NCBI RefSeq assembly: GCF_025813715.1
Contig: NZ_CP107532.1
Location: 2,170,001-2,234,000 of the forward strand
Direction: 5' to 3'
Source: Methylobacterium sp. FF17
GTDB taxonomy: Bacteria; Pseudomonadota; Alphaproteobacteria; Rhizobiales; Beijerinckiaceae
Length of the DNA: 64,000 bases
Each line of letters begins with the position of its first letter. Position 1 is the first letter of the stretch. The position numbers and the translations under genes were made by a program. The notes beneath the pieces were generated by a model. The model had not been told where the DNA came from. It saw nothing but the letters and a program-made list of their open reading frames with translations, and did not search any database. Shown one piece after another: positions 1 through 9,059 of this stretch.

Positions 1-80
1 CAGCGAATGCTCGCAGACGCTATGGGGCCTCCAGAGGTGCCCTTCTGAAATCACCGGCTCGAAAGGCTGCCGGGGAAACC

Positions 81-812
81 GTGCCGGTGATCCTCGTCGG
101 TCCCCCGGGACTGTACGGGGAAGGTCTTCAGCAGGTCCTCAAATCCCACGACTTCGCCATCGTGGCCGGATCCTCCACCCTCGAGGCCGTCGATCCGGCG
201 CGTGCCGGCGAGGCGCAGATCGTCATCGTCATGGACCCCTCGGGAGAGCCCAACCTCCCCCGGACCGTCGCGACGCTGCAGGAGCGGAATCCCCGGTTGC
301 GCTTCGTCCTCCTGGTGGACACGAGTGACTCGGGACGGATCGCGGCAGCGCTCCAGGTCCCCGCGCACGCCTTCCTCTGCCAGAAGATCGCCTGCGAGCC
401 ACTGCTGAAGGCGCTCGATGTCGTGCTGGGCGACGGGGCCGTCATGTCCCTCGACCTGATGCCCTACCTGCTGGCCCATCCACGCGAGGAGGCCGAGCCG
501 GTGGCGCCGGAACCGGAGCCGACGAGCGGCCCGATCGCCGGGTCATGTCGCTCCCTGTCCGAGCGGGAGGTGGACATCCTGCGCTGCCTGACCGACGGGG
601 CCTCGAACAAGCTCATCGCCCGTCGCTTCCAGATCGCCGAATCGACCGTCAAGATCCACGTGAAAGGGATCCTCCGGAAGATCAACGTGCGCAACCGGAC
701 CCAGGCCGCGATCTGGGCGCTGTCGCAGACCTCCTCCTTCGCGGGGGCGGCGAAGCCCGGCACGATGCGTCCCGGCGGCGAGTTGCTGGCGAAGGCGGAA
801 CTCCGCCCCTGA
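81..812 (+). CDS. LuxR/NarL-type response regulator, polysaccharide locus
   Basis: Predicted DNA-binding transcriptional regulator of 243 residues. Residues 1-125 resemble a degenerate receiver domain: a beta-alpha pattern opens with [14 protein letters not shown], but the usual acidic cluster and phospho-acceptor context are poorly kept, so phosphorylation is doubtful. Residues about 155-215 form a clear LuxR helix-turn-helix, with SEREVDIL, the core SNKLIARRF and the recognition segment [19 protein letters not shown] start is used. It reads toward the convergent sugar-phosphate transferase gene, and the two are separated by strong hairpins. Position beside exopolysaccharide genes suggests, but does not prove, control of that locus. 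Confidence 0.85.
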   Translation: MPVILVGPPGLYGEGLQQVLKSHDFAIVAGSSTLEAVDPARAGEAQIVIVMDPSGEPNLPRTVATLQERNPRLRFVLLVDTSDSGRIAAALQVPAHAFLCQKIACEPLLKALDVVLGDGAVMSLDLMPYLLAHPREEAEPVAPEPEPTSGPIAGSCRSLSEREVDILRCLTDGASNKLIARRFQIAESTVKIHVKGILRKINVRNRTQAAIWALSQTSSFAGAAKPGTMRPGGELLAKAELRP

Positions 813-846
813 CGCGGGTGGCTGAAGGGAAAATCCGGTGATGGCC

Positions 847-885
847 CGAGGGTAGCGTCGAGGTGCAACCTCGACGCTACCCTCG
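847..885. terminator. 17-bp perfect stem-loop between convergent genes
   Basis: Bases 847-863 pair perfectly with 869-885 around a 5-base loop (TGCAA). It lies 34 bases after the LuxR-type gene stop and faces the convergent transferase gene, so it could end transcription from either side. There is no T-run on either strand, so it is not a textbook rho-independent terminator; it may instead stabilise a 3' end. Confidence 0.6.
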
Positions 886-1065
886 ATCGCTTCACGGGGG
901 AGTGCCGGATCCCACTGGGGAACGCTCTCCCGCCTCGTGTGAGCCTGCACCGGCTCGGCCGCTTCCCACAGGCCGACGGTGCTCTCCGCTCCGCACATGC
1001 TGCGCTTCAGGGAACCGCCAATAGTCGGACCGCTCGCCCGATGCGCGGCTGTCGCTCGACGCAGA

Positions 1066-1095
1066 AGGCGCGGACCCTGGGCCGGGTCCGCGCCT
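1066..1095 (-). terminator. GC-rich hairpin downstream of sugar-phosphate transferase
   Basis: A 12-bp perfect stem pairs 1066-1077 with 1084-1095 around a 6-base loop. It lies about 30 bases beyond the stop of the minus-strand transferase gene and is the likely end of the three-gene polysaccharide operon. No T-run follows. Confidence 0.5.
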
Positions 1096-1126
1096 GGATA
1101 TCGCGCAGCGCGATGTCCGAAGGGCA

Positions 1127-2647
1127 TCAGCGGGCGCCGGAGCCTCCGAGGACGGCCGGGACGGTGGCGAGGAGGATGTACAGGTCGAGCCAGATCGACC
1201 AGTTCCGGATGTAGAAGCTGTCCTGGCTCTTCTGGGTCTCCAGATCGCCGTCGCTGCGCGACGAGACCTGCCATAGGCCGCTCAGGCCCGGCCAGACACT
1301 CGCCCTGAGCTTCTGGAAGTCGGGGTCGAAGCTGTCGAGGTGATAGGACGGGAACGGGCGCGGCCCGATCAGGCTCATGTCGCCCCGTGCCACGTTCCAG
1401 AGCTGGGGCAGTTCGTCGAGGCTGCTGCGGCGGATGAAGTTGCCGATGCCGGGCAGGATGCGCGGATCGTGCGTGAGCTTGAAGAAGAGCCCCCATTCCT
1501 CGCGCGCCTGCGGATCGGCGGCCAGGTGGGCCATGAGACGGGGTTCGGCGTCGATATACATGCTCCGGAGCTTCAGGACGCGAATCGGCTTGCCGTTTCG
1601 CCCGACCCGGGACTGCACGTAGAAGGCCGGTCCGGGATCCACCCACTTGATCGCCAGGGCGAGGAGCCCGATCAGGGGGGCCGCGAGCAGGGTCGCCGGC
1701 CAGGCCAGGAGGATGTCGATCGCGCGCTTCAGGCGCAGGTTTCGGCTGCGATAGAGATCGCGTCGGATCTCGAGGCCGAGGACGCCGCCGAGGGGGCGGG
1801 TCTGGAGCCAGAGACATTGCAGGGCCTGCGCATCGTGGGCCACGACCACGCGGGAGAAGGGCAGCGCGCCAGGATTGGCGAGATCGTTCGCCGCGAACTC
1901 GGCGCTCGAACAGAAGATCGCCACCTCGATCCGGCCCTTGAGCAGGCCGGCGGTCTCCAGGGTGCCGAGGATGGGCAGGCGGCCGGTGTCCGGCGACCCC
2001 GCGCCTTCGCCCGGCCGGCCAATGAAACCCACCGGACGCAATCCGAGCTCAGGTTGTGCCAGCAGGGAGCTCGCCAGCGCCGGGCCTTCGCCCTCGAGGC
2101 CGATGATCGCCGTCGGGGCCCCCCACATCCGGCGCCGGATCAGGAAGCGCCGGATCGCGACCTCACCGTAGAATCCGAACGGGACGAGGAGGAGGGCGGT
2201 GGCCGCGATGCCGGCGATCCGGGATGCCAGGACGCCGGATCCCGCCAGCACGAGGGCGCAGGCGACGGCGAAGGCGAGGCTGCCCCAGGAACGCAGGCGC
2301 AGGCGCTCGGCCGGGCTCGGGCCGTAGCCGCCGTAAAGTCCGAACACCCCGTAGATCGTGCAGGCCAAGGCCGGCGTGACGAGGTGATGGAATGGGCCCG
2401 CCACGCCTTCGAACGGGGCGGCCCCGAAGACGACTTGTACGCCCGCCGCCGCCGTGAGTGCCGCGAGCGCGTCCGTTGCGGACAGGGCGATGGCGACGGC
2501 GAGTCGGCGGGGGCGCCCGCCGCCCACGGCGGCGGTGAGCCATCCGCGGGACCCCGCGAGCGCGCCCGGCCAGGCCTGTGCGCCCGGTTCGGCGTCCTGC
2601 GGGATCAGCCCGTCGGCGCTCAAGACGCGCGCACGCAAACCGGCCAT
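1127..2647 (-). CDS. Polyprenyl-phosphate sugar-1-phosphate transferase (WbaP/ExoY family)
   Basis: Membrane enzyme that loads the first sugar phosphate onto undecaprenyl phosphate to begin a polysaccharide repeat unit. The 506-residue protein has an N-terminal membrane region (hydrophobic runs at about 50-165), a middle Rossmann-like segment, and the C-terminal bacterial sugar transferase domain (about 300-500). That domain starts with a hydrophobic hairpin (RAIDILLAWPATLLAAPLIG), then gives KLRSMYIDAEPRL, LPQLWNVARGDMSLIGPRP and the Trp-rich end WPGLSGLWQVSSRS. ATG at 2647 follows GAGGAGAG. It is third in an operon after the decarboxylase and WecG-type genes. The sugar transferred cannot be read from sequence. 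Confidence 0.9.
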   Translation of the reverse strand: MAGLRARVLSADGLIPQDAEPGAQAWPGALAGSRGWLTAAVGGGRPRRLAVAIALSATDALAALTAAAGVQVVFGAAPFEGVAGPFHHLVTPALACTIYGVFGLYGGYGPSPAERLRLRSWGSLAFAVACALVLAGSGVLASRIAGIAATALLLVPFGFYGEVAIRRFLIRRRMWGAPTAIIGLEGEGPALASSLLAQPELGLRPVGFIGRPGEGAGSPDTGRLPILGTLETAGLLKGRIEVAIFCSSAEFAANDLANPGALPFSRVVVAHDAQALQCLWLQTRPLGGVLGLEIRRDLYRSRNLRLKRAIDILLAWPATLLAAPLIGLLALAIKWVDPGPAFYVQSRVGRNGKPIRVLKLRSMYIDAEPRLMAHLAADPQAREEWGLFFKLTHDPRILPGIGNFIRRSSLDELPQLWNVARGDMSLIGPRPFPSYHLDSFDPDFQKLRASVWPGLSGLWQVSSRSDGDLETQKSQDSFYIRNWSIWLDLYILLATVPAVLGGSGAR

Positions 2648-2728
2648 TCAGGCTCTCCTCAGATCAGGGATTGTCGATATGCTCTGAGGCTTCAGCAAAA
2701 CGGGCGAGAAGACCAGAATTTATCAGTA

Positions 2729-3532
2729 TTAGTCCGTTCTGGTTCCCTGCGGGGCTGGAAGACCTTTCGAAGGCGCGCGCTGCAGGAGCTGGGTCGCCGC
2801 CAGGATGAGAAAGCCCGGGACGATGCGCAGGTAGCGGCCGCCGAGGCGCCTCGGTTCCGAGGCGAGGCGAAACAGCCATTCGAGGCCGCCGCGCTGCATC
2901 CAGCGCGGGGCCTGCGGCTTGGTACCGGCGAGGAAGTCGAAGGCCGCGCCGACCCCGATCAGGACCGGCGCCTCGATCAGGTGGCGATGGGCCTGCATCC
3001 AGCGTTCCTGCTTGGGCGTGCTGAGGCCGACCCAGACGATGTCCGGGCGCGCCGCGTTGATCGCGTCGATCATCGCGTCGTCCTCCGCCTGGGTGACCGC
3101 CCGGAACGGCGGGCTGAGGATGCCGGCCACGCACAGGCCCGGATAGGTCTGGCAAAGGACGTCGCGCAGTCGCTCGGCAAGGCCCGGCGCCCCTCCGAAG
3201 TAGAAGTGCCGGTAGCCGTATTGCGGCGAGAGCCGGCTCACCTCGCGCATCAGGTCGGGCCCGTAGACCCGCCGCACCCGCCCGAACCCGAGCCGGCGCG
3301 CCATCCACACCAGCGGCATCCCGTCCGGGGTGACGAGGCCGGCCTCGTTGTGGATCCGGCGCAGAGCCGGATCCCGGCGGCACTCCATCACCCCGTGGAC
3401 GCCGGTGATGCAGACGTAGCGACGCTGGCGCCGGGCGATCCAGTCCCCGATGGTCCGGACCGCGTCGCCGAGGTCGATCGCGCTGACCTTGACGCCGAGG
3501 ATGTCGACGCGGGGGGAGGCCGGCGCGGTCAC
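2729..3532 (-). CDS. WecG/TagA/CpsF-family glycosyltransferase
   Basis: Predicted GT26 enzyme that adds the second sugar (in known members N-acetylmannosaminuronate, N-acetylmannosamine or glucose) to a lipid-linked primer. The 267-residue chain shows the family pattern: TGVHGVMECRRDP, the substrate-binding region LVTPDGMPLVW, YGPDLMREV, FYFGGAPG, and the late motif DIVWVGLSTPKQERWM. The C-terminal tail (about 225-267) is basic and hydrophobic, typical for membrane association. The GTG start overlaps the TGA of the upstream decarboxylase by 4 bases, implying translational coupling. Partner of the downstream sugar-1-phosphate transferase. Confidence 0.9.
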   Translation of the reverse strand: MTAPASPRVDILGVKVSAIDLGDAVRTIGDWIARRQRRYVCITGVHGVMECRRDPALRRIHNEAGLVTPDGMPLVWMARRLGFGRVRRVYGPDLMREVSRLSPQYGYRHFYFGGAPGLAERLRDVLCQTYPGLCVAGILSPPFRAVTQAEDDAMIDAINAARPDIVWVGLSTPKQERWMQAHRHLIEAPVLIGVGAAFDFLAGTKPQAPRWMQRGGLEWLFRLASEPRRLGGRYLRIVPGFLILAATQLLQRAPSKGLPAPQGTRTD

Positions 3533-4506
3533 GAGGCGGCCCGCATGGACAGGCTGAGGAGGGGGCTGGCACCGCTCAACCGGGTCTCGAAATAGGCGAT
3601 GGTGCGCATGAGGCCGTCGTCGAGATTGACCTTCGGGCTCCAGCGCAGGCGCTCCCGTGCCTGGCCGATGTCGGGGCAGCGCTGGGTCGGGTCATCCTGC
3701 GGCAACGGCCGGTAGGTGACGGCGGAGCGGGAATTGCACAGGGCGACGATCCGCATCGCCAGTTCCTCGACGGTGAGTTCCACGGGATTGCCGAGATTGA
3801 TCGGCATCGAGGCCGTCTCGCAGGCCATCAGCCGGACGAGGCCCTCGACCATGTCTTCGACGTAGCAGAAGGAGCGCGTCTGCGAGCCGTCGCCGTAGAG
3901 AGTGATGGGCTGGTTGGTCAGCGCCTGGATGATGAAGTTCGAGACCACGCGGCCGTCCTGCGGATGCATGTTCGGGCCGTAGGTGTTGAAGATGCGCGCC
4001 ACGCGGATCGGCAGCTGATGCTGGCGCTGGTAGTCGAAGAACAGGGTCTCGGCGCAGCGCTTGCCCTCGTCGTAGCAGGCGCGCGGGCCCGTGATGCTGA
4101 CGCGGCCGCGGTAATCCTCGGTCTGCGGATGGACATCGGGGTCTCCGTAGACCTCGCTGGTCGAGGTCTGGAGGATCGGCACGCGCAGCCGCTTGGCCAG
4201 CCCGAGCATGTTGATCGCCCCGAGGATGCTGGTCTTGGTCGTCTGCACCGGGTCGCGCTGGTAATAGATCGGCGAGGCGGGGCAGGCGAGATTGTAGATC
4301 TCGTCGACCTCGACGTAGAGCGGGAAGGTCACGTCGTGACGAAGGAGCTCAAAGTTCGGATTGTCCATCAGGCCAAGCACGTTGGCGCGCGAGCCCGTGA
4401 AGAAGTTATCGACGCATAGAACCTCGCTCTTCTCCTTCAGGAGCCGCTCGCAGAGATGCGAGCCGATGAAGCCCGCCCCACCCGTCACGAGTACCCGCTT
4501 GGCCAT
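3529..4506 (-). CDS. UDP-glucuronate decarboxylase (UDP-xylose synthase-like)
   Basis: Short-chain dehydrogenase/reductase of 325 residues that in its family converts UDP-glucuronate to UDP-xylose with bound NAD. N-terminal nucleotide loop VLVTGGAGFIGSHLCERLL; the family signature NLACPASPIYYQ, TSTSEVYGDPDVHPQ and catalytic Tyr-Lys in ACYDEGKRCAE; then RIFNTYGPNM and DGSQTRSFCYVEDMV. The ATG at 4506 is chosen because AAGGAA lies 7 bases upstream and the nucleotide-binding loop starts right after it; the frame is open another 57 codons upstream without family resemblance. First gene of the minus-strand polysaccharide operon, supplying a pentose donor. Confidence 0.92.
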   Translation of the reverse strand: MAKRVLVTGGAGFIGSHLCERLLKEKSEVLCVDNFFTGSRANVLGLMDNPNFELLRHDVTFPLYVEVDEIYNLACPASPIYYQRDPVQTTKTSILGAINMLGLAKRLRVPILQTSTSEVYGDPDVHPQTEDYRGRVSITGPRACYDEGKRCAETLFFDYQRQHQLPIRVARIFNTYGPNMHPQDGRVVSNFIIQALTNQPITLYGDGSQTRSFCYVEDMVEGLVRLMACETASMPINLGNPVELTVEELAMRIVALCNSRSAVTYRPLPQDDPTQRCPDIGQARERLRWSPKVNLDDGLMRTIAYFETRLSGASPLLSLSMRAAS

Positions 4507-5229
4507 CTTAGCTGTTCCTTCGCATGCCGGAATCCGGTCCTGCGCGGGCTGAGATGCGCGAGGATTCCATCCTCGTCGTCCACCAGCCTCGGCGCGGCCG
4601 TCGCCAGCGATGCTCGCCCCGGCGGTCTCCACCGGCAATGGGCGCATCGGGCCAGGGCGCCCGCAAGGGCAAGCCAAATGGAACTACTCCCTCCCACGTC
4701 CCGGGAAGACTGCTCCACGTCCCGGGAACACTTCGCGCCGGCACGGCCCCGCGTCGTGAATTGCCGCGTCGGCCGGACGTTTCTCCGATGAACTAGCTCC
4801 AAGTGAGTGTGGCGCCTCACCCCAAAGAGAACTTCATTTCTTATTTAAGCTTTCCTAGGATTGGTCGTGATCTGAAAGATGTGCGCTTCATCAAGGGATC
4901 GATTGATGAATATCTGCGAGTATCTGCCCTTGGTTCTCGAAGTTCTTGCTCTGAGCCCCGCCGGCGGCGAGCGCACCGCCGTTCCGGTGTTTCCGCACGC
5001 GGTTCAGCCCGGATCGCCCGACATCTGACGCGTCCGTCCATCGACGTGTCGTCACGAACGTCGTCGCGACCGGCCCCGGATGGGGGCGACACGGCGCGTA
5101 CCGAAATCCCGCACCGGGATCTCCGCGCCCGTCCCTTCCCGTCCACGTGGTCCCGTCGCGGCGGCGCCCACCTTGCTCCCGCCCCGTCCAATGATCCGGC
5201 GCGGCCGTGCCCTCCAGGAGGACCCCCTG
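4507..5229. other. Divergent promoter region of polysaccharide operons
   Basis: About 720 bases between the divergent decarboxylase and manC-type operons. No supported gene. It contains a less GC-rich segment around 4830-4880 and a striking pair of 14-base direct repeats (4694-4728). Promoters for both operons probably lie here. Confidence 0.6.
4694..4728. promoter_or_regulatory. Two 14-bp direct repeats, 21 bp apart
   Basis: CCACGTCCCGGGAA occurs exactly at 4694-4707 and 4715-4728. Start-to-start spacing is 21 bases, two helical turns, so both copies face the same side of DNA as expected for tandem protein binding. Each contains the palindromic core CCCGGG. They lie about 190 bases upstream of the minus-strand decarboxylase operon. 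Confidence 0.55.
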
Positions 5230-6639
5230 ATGACCGAGATCCAGCCCCTGATCATGTGCGGTGGCGCCGGGACGCGCCTGTGGCCGACGTCGCGGGAAAG
5301 CTTTCCCAAGCAGTTCGCGAAGCTGCTCGGGCCGCGTTCGAGCTTCCAGGAGACCGTGCTGCGGGTGCGCGGACCGGGCTTCGCGCCGCGTCCCGTCATC
5401 CTGACCAGCCGCAGCCACTACCACCTCGTGGAGCAGCAGCTGCAGGAGATCGACATCGAGGCCGACATCCTGCTCGAACCCGCCCGCCGGGATTCCGGAC
5501 CCGCGATCTTGGCCGGCACGACGATGATCGGCCGCGTCGATCCGGAGACGCCGATCCTCGTGGTGGCCTCCGATCACGTCATGCAGGACGGCGAGGCGTT
5601 CCGGGAGGCGGCACGCGCCGGGCTGGCCGCCGCCCTCGCCGGCCGCATCGTCACCTTCGGGATCACGCCGACCCATCCGGCGACGACCTTCGGCTACATC
5701 GAGCCCGGCACGCCGACCGAGGGCGCGACGCACGCGGTGCAGCGCTTCGCCGAGAAGCCGGACGCGGCGACGGCGGTGCGCTTCGTGCTCGCGCGCATGC
5801 TTTGGAATTCGGGCAACTTCCTCTTCACCGCCGCGACGATGCTCGACGAATACAAGCATCACGACCCGGTGACGGTGGAGCGCGTGGCGCTGGCGCTCGA
5901 CGGAGCCACCCACCATGCGGGCGCGCTTCTCCTGGAGGAGGAGGCCTTCAAGCGGGTGGAGGCATGCTCCATCGACTACGCCGTCCTGGAGAAGACCGCC
6001 CGCGCCGCGGTGACCCCGCTCGCCTGCGGCTGGTCGGATATCGGAACCTGGGAAGCCATCTGGGAGCTCGGCGAAACGGACGACTCCGGGAATGTCCGCC
6101 AGGGCGACGTCGAAGTCTTCGATTCCTCGGATTGCCTCGTCAGCACGGACGGCCCGCTGACCTCGCTCCTCGGCGTGAAGGACCTGATCGTGGTCGCCCA
6201 TCGCGACGCGATCCTCGTCGCCGACCGCCGGCGCAGTGCCGAGGTGAAGGGCATCGTCGAGGACCTGCGCCTGAAGGGCCGCAAGGAAGCCGATGCGCAT
6301 GCGCGGGCCCATCGCCCCTGGGGCTGGTACGAGGTGATCGATTTCGGCGACCAGTTCCAGGTCAAGCGCATCGTCGTCAATCCGGGCGGCCGGCTGTCCC
6401 TGCAGACGCACCAGCATCGCGCCGAGCACTGGGTCGTCGTCACGGGCCTCGCCCGCGTCACCGTGGGCGACACGGTGGAGAACCTCGGTCCCAACCAGCA
6501 CGCCTACATCCCGCTCGGGGCCGTGCACCGCCTGGAGAACCCCGGCAACACGCCGGTCCAGCTCATCGAGGTCCAGAGCGGGGGCTATCTCGGCGAGGAC
6601 GACATCGTCCGTCTGGAAGACGTCTATGCGCGCGTCTGA
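5230..6639 (+). CDS. manC: Mannose-1-phosphate guanylyltransferase / mannose-6-phosphate isomerase
   Basis: Bifunctional enzyme of 469 residues making GDP-mannose. Residues 1-340 are the nucleotidyltransferase with the signature PLIMCGGAGTRLWPTSRES followed by FPKQF. Residues about 355-465 are the type II phosphomannose isomerase cupin, with HRPWGWYEVID, PGGRLSLQTHQHRAEHW and the closing segment IPLGAVHRLENPG. ATG at 5230 has AGGAGG about 8 bases upstream, and the first motif begins directly after it. First gene of the plus-strand polysaccharide operon; supplies GDP-mannose to the GT4 enzyme or to GDP-deoxysugar branches. Length and domain order match AlgA/ManC/XanB proteins. Confidence 0.93.
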   Translation: MTEIQPLIMCGGAGTRLWPTSRESFPKQFAKLLGPRSSFQETVLRVRGPGFAPRPVILTSRSHYHLVEQQLQEIDIEADILLEPARRDSGPAILAGTTMIGRVDPETPILVVASDHVMQDGEAFREAARAGLAAALAGRIVTFGITPTHPATTFGYIEPGTPTEGATHAVQRFAEKPDAATAVRFVLARMLWNSGNFLFTAATMLDEYKHHDPVTVERVALALDGATHHAGALLLEEEAFKRVEACSIDYAVLEKTARAAVTPLACGWSDIGTWEAIWELGETDDSGNVRQGDVEVFDSSDCLVSTDGPLTSLLGVKDLIVVAHRDAILVADRRRSAEVKGIVEDLRLKGRKEADAHARAHRPWGWYEVIDFGDQFQVKRIVVNPGGRLSLQTHQHRAEHWVVVTGLARVTVGDTVENLGPNQHAYIPLGAVHRLENPGNTPVQLIEVQSGGYLGEDDIVRLEDVYARV

Positions 6640-6714
6640 CCCGCAAGTCGGGACGGTCGCCGCCATCGAGCGAAGGGCGCGGGGGTCGCGCCGCCGGGAC
6701 GCGGAGGCAACGCC

Positions 6715-7668
6715 ATGAGGATCATCGTCACCGGAGGCAACGGCTATGTCGGGCGGGAGGTCACCCGCCGCCTGATGCGTGAGCATACGGTGCGGGTCGT
6801 GGATTCGTTGCGCTACGGCACGATCCGCTTCCGGCCGGACGAGATGTCGGCCTTCCAGTTCCGGCAGGCGGACATCAACGACGCGGGGGCGATGCGGAGC
6901 GCGATCGGGGACTTCGAGCCCGACGCCGTGATCCACCTCGCGGCGATCCACTACATCCCCGAATGCGAGCAGGATCCGGCACTCTCCGTGCGCACCAACG
7001 TGTCCGGCACGCAGAACCTCCTCGCCGCCTGTCCCCCGGGCTGCCGCTTCGTCTTCGCCAGCAGCGGGGCGGTCTACAAGCCGGACGAGTCGCCCCACCG
7101 CGAGGACACCGCCCTCATCGAGCCGAGCGACATCTACGGCTACAGCAAGCTGCACGGCGAACATTACGTCCGCTACGCGGCCGCCGCGCATGGCCTCTCG
7201 GCGGTCGTCGTCCGTCTGTTCAACGTCATCGGCCCCGGCGAGACGAACCCGCACCTCCTTCCGGAGATCGTGGCCCAGCTCAAATCCGGCCGGACGACGA
7301 TCCGACTGGGCAACCTGTGGCCCCGGCGCGACTACATCCACGTCCAGGATGCCGCCGCCGGCTTCGTCGCGACGACGCTGAGCCGCGCCGTCGGGACCGG
7401 CGAGACCGTTACGGTGAATCTCGGCACCTCCCGCTCGTATTCCGTGGCGGACATCCTGGGTAAGCTCAAGGCGATCACCGGCAGCGACTTCGAGCTGATC
7501 CAGGACGAGACACGGGTGCGGGCGGTGGACCGGCCCTTCCTGGCGGCCGACAACAGCCGCATCCGCGACCTGTTCGGCTGGAACCAGGCGCACTCCATCG
7601 ACGAGGCCCTGGCCCATCTCTGGCGCGAGCCGGAACTGTCGATCCAGCTCACGGAGAAGTACGCATGA
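6715..7668 (+). CDS. NAD-dependent sugar epimerase/dehydratase (SDR, GalE-like)
   Basis: Cytosolic extended SDR of 317 residues acting on a nucleotide sugar, probably as a 4-epimerase. The N-terminal loop is IIVTGGNGYVGREVTRRL; HLAAIHYIPECEQDP and the Ser-containing FASSGAVYKPDES follow; the catalytic Tyr-x3-Lys is in IYGYSKLHGEHY; later NVIGPGETNPHLLPE and RDYIHVQDAAAGF match the family. It lies 75 bases after manC and overlaps the GT4 gene by 4 bases (ATGA), so all three are probably one transcript. The substrate cannot be stated; GalE is the nearest model but other NDP-sugar enzymes share these motifs. Confidence 0.85.
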   Translation: MRIIVTGGNGYVGREVTRRLMREHTVRVVDSLRYGTIRFRPDEMSAFQFRQADINDAGAMRSAIGDFEPDAVIHLAAIHYIPECEQDPALSVRTNVSGTQNLLAACPPGCRFVFASSGAVYKPDESPHREDTALIEPSDIYGYSKLHGEHYVRYAAAAHGLSAVVVRLFNVIGPGETNPHLLPEIVAQLKSGRTTIRLGNLWPRRDYIHVQDAAAGFVATTLSRAVGTGETVTVNLGTSRSYSVADILGKLKAITGSDFELIQDETRVRAVDRPFLAADNSRIRDLFGWNQAHSIDEALAHLWREPELSIQLTEKYA

Positions 7669-8903
7669 TCCGGGTCCTGGCGCCCCTGATCGTGCCGCCG
7701 CACATGTCGGTGAGCGGCGGCGCGCGGGCGGGCGAACAGTTGAGCTTCGCGCTCGCGCAGCAGTGCCGGATGAGCGTGGCCAGCATGCTGGCCACGGCCG
7801 ATGTCGCGCCGGTCGATGCCGCCGGCGTGTCCCGCGTGCCCGTGCGGACCTGGCTTCCGCCCGGCCTGCCATGGTCGCGCCTGCCCCAGCGCTACCGCAC
7901 CCTGTTCTACCGCTCCGATATCCCGGATCGCATCAGGCCCGGAGCCTTCGACCTGATCCACCTGCACAACCCGATGCCCGCCCTCGAAATGGAGCGGGTC
8001 GCCCGGGCGGCACGGCGGGCCGGCATTCCCTACCTGGTCTCGACGCACGGCTTCAACGAGATCGCCAACGGGCGCACCGTCTACGGGTTCGACCGCCTGC
8101 GCGGCGAGGTTTGGCGGCGCTTGGTGGAGAACCCCGTCCGTCGCGTCGTGCGGGGGGCGAGCGCCATCCTCGCCCTGTCGCCGGCCGATTTCAGCATCCT
8201 CGACGGCATGGGCTACCAAGGGCCGATCCACGTCGCCTCGAACGGGGTCGCCGGCGGTGCGGCGCACGATCCGGAGGCCGAGGCCGCGATCCGGCACAAG
8301 TTCAACCTGCCCGCCTGCAGCCCGGACACGCTCACCTGCCTGTTCCTCGCCAACCACACGCCGAACAAGGGGCTGCCGATCCTGCTCGAGGCCTTCCGTA
8401 GCCTCACGATCCCCTATCGGCTGATCGTGGCGGGCGACACGCGGCCGGAGATCGACTATGCCGCGTGGCGCTCGCAGCGCCCGGACCAGCACCTCGTGGT
8501 CACGGGTCGCCTCGCCGACGCGGATGTGGCGCCGATGATGCGGAGCGCCGACCTCTTCGTCTTCCCGACGCTCGCCGACACCCTGCCGCTGGTGGTGCTC
8601 GAGGCGATGGCCGAGGGCATCCCGGTCCTCGCCTCGGCGATCGGGGGAATTCCCTACCAGCTCGAGGGGGGATGCGGCGTCCTCGTGCCCCCCGGGGATG
8701 CTCCCGCCCTCGCCGAGGCCGTCGCTCGGATCGCCGCGAACCCGGCCAAGCGGGCCGAGATGGGCAGCCGCGCCCGCGCCCGGGTGGCGCAGCACTTCAC
8801 CTGGGAGGCGGCGGCCACGAACGCCCTGCGCGCCTATGAGCAGGTGCTGGCCGGCCAGCCGGACTGGAATGAAATCCCCCTCGCCCTGGACGACGCCGCC
8901 TGA
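7665..8903 (+). CDS. GT4-family glycosyltransferase
   Basis: Retaining GT-B-fold glycosyltransferase of 412 residues. The N-terminal half has a donor/acceptor Rossmann fold (LIHLHNPMPALEMERV, YLVSTHGFNE). The C-terminal half carries typical GT4 elements: LFLANHTPNKGLPILLEAF, LVVTGRLADADV and the acidic motif with two Glu spaced by seven residues (PLVVLEAMAEGIPVLAS), ending in a GVLVPPGD loop. Coupled to the preceding epimerase by an ATGA overlap. Predicted to add a sugar from GDP- or UDP-sugar to the growing lipid-linked polysaccharide on the cytosolic membrane face. Donor and linkage are unknown. Confidence 0.88.
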   Translation: MIRVLAPLIVPPHMSVSGGARAGEQLSFALAQQCRMSVASMLATADVAPVDAAGVSRVPVRTWLPPGLPWSRLPQRYRTLFYRSDIPDRIRPGAFDLIHLHNPMPALEMERVARAARRAGIPYLVSTHGFNEIANGRTVYGFDRLRGEVWRRLVENPVRRVVRGASAILALSPADFSILDGMGYQGPIHVASNGVAGGAAHDPEAEAAIRHKFNLPACSPDTLTCLFLANHTPNKGLPILLEAFRSLTIPYRLIVAGDTRPEIDYAAWRSQRPDQHLVVTGRLADADVAPMMRSADLFVFPTLADTLPLVVLEAMAEGIPVLASAIGGIPYQLEGGCGVLVPPGDAPALAEAVARIAANPAKRAEMGSRARARVAQHFTWEAAATNALRAYEQVLAGQPDWNEIPLALDDAA

Positions 8904-9059
8904 TCGGTGGGCGGAGGCCGGCACGAGGTGCGCGCGTGCCGGCCGCGAGCGCAGCGTCGCCCGAGGCAGGCCCTCGTTTCCCCATCCGAGGCCCCGCGTC
9001 CCGGCGCTGTCCGCACCGTGCGCGCGTCGCGGTTCGCCCCCGCGACGCGCGCGGCGATC

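Larger units (their letters stand above)
813..1126. other. Gene-free stretch between convergent genes
   Basis: No credible coding sequence is seen. The stretch holds two strong inverted repeats (847-885 and 1066-1095) that together probably insulate the two convergent transcripts. Confidence 0.6.

Noticed and set aside
1340..3595. Open frame of 751 codons antisense to the polysaccharide operon
   Set aside because: Same composition effect; no domain, no ribosome-binding site, and the opposite strand is clearly coding.
4891..7872. Open frame of nearly 1000 codons antisense to manC and the epimerase
   Set aside because: High-GC genes create long open antisense frames; the sense strand has clear family motifs and the antisense product has only low-complexity Arg/Gly/Ala text.
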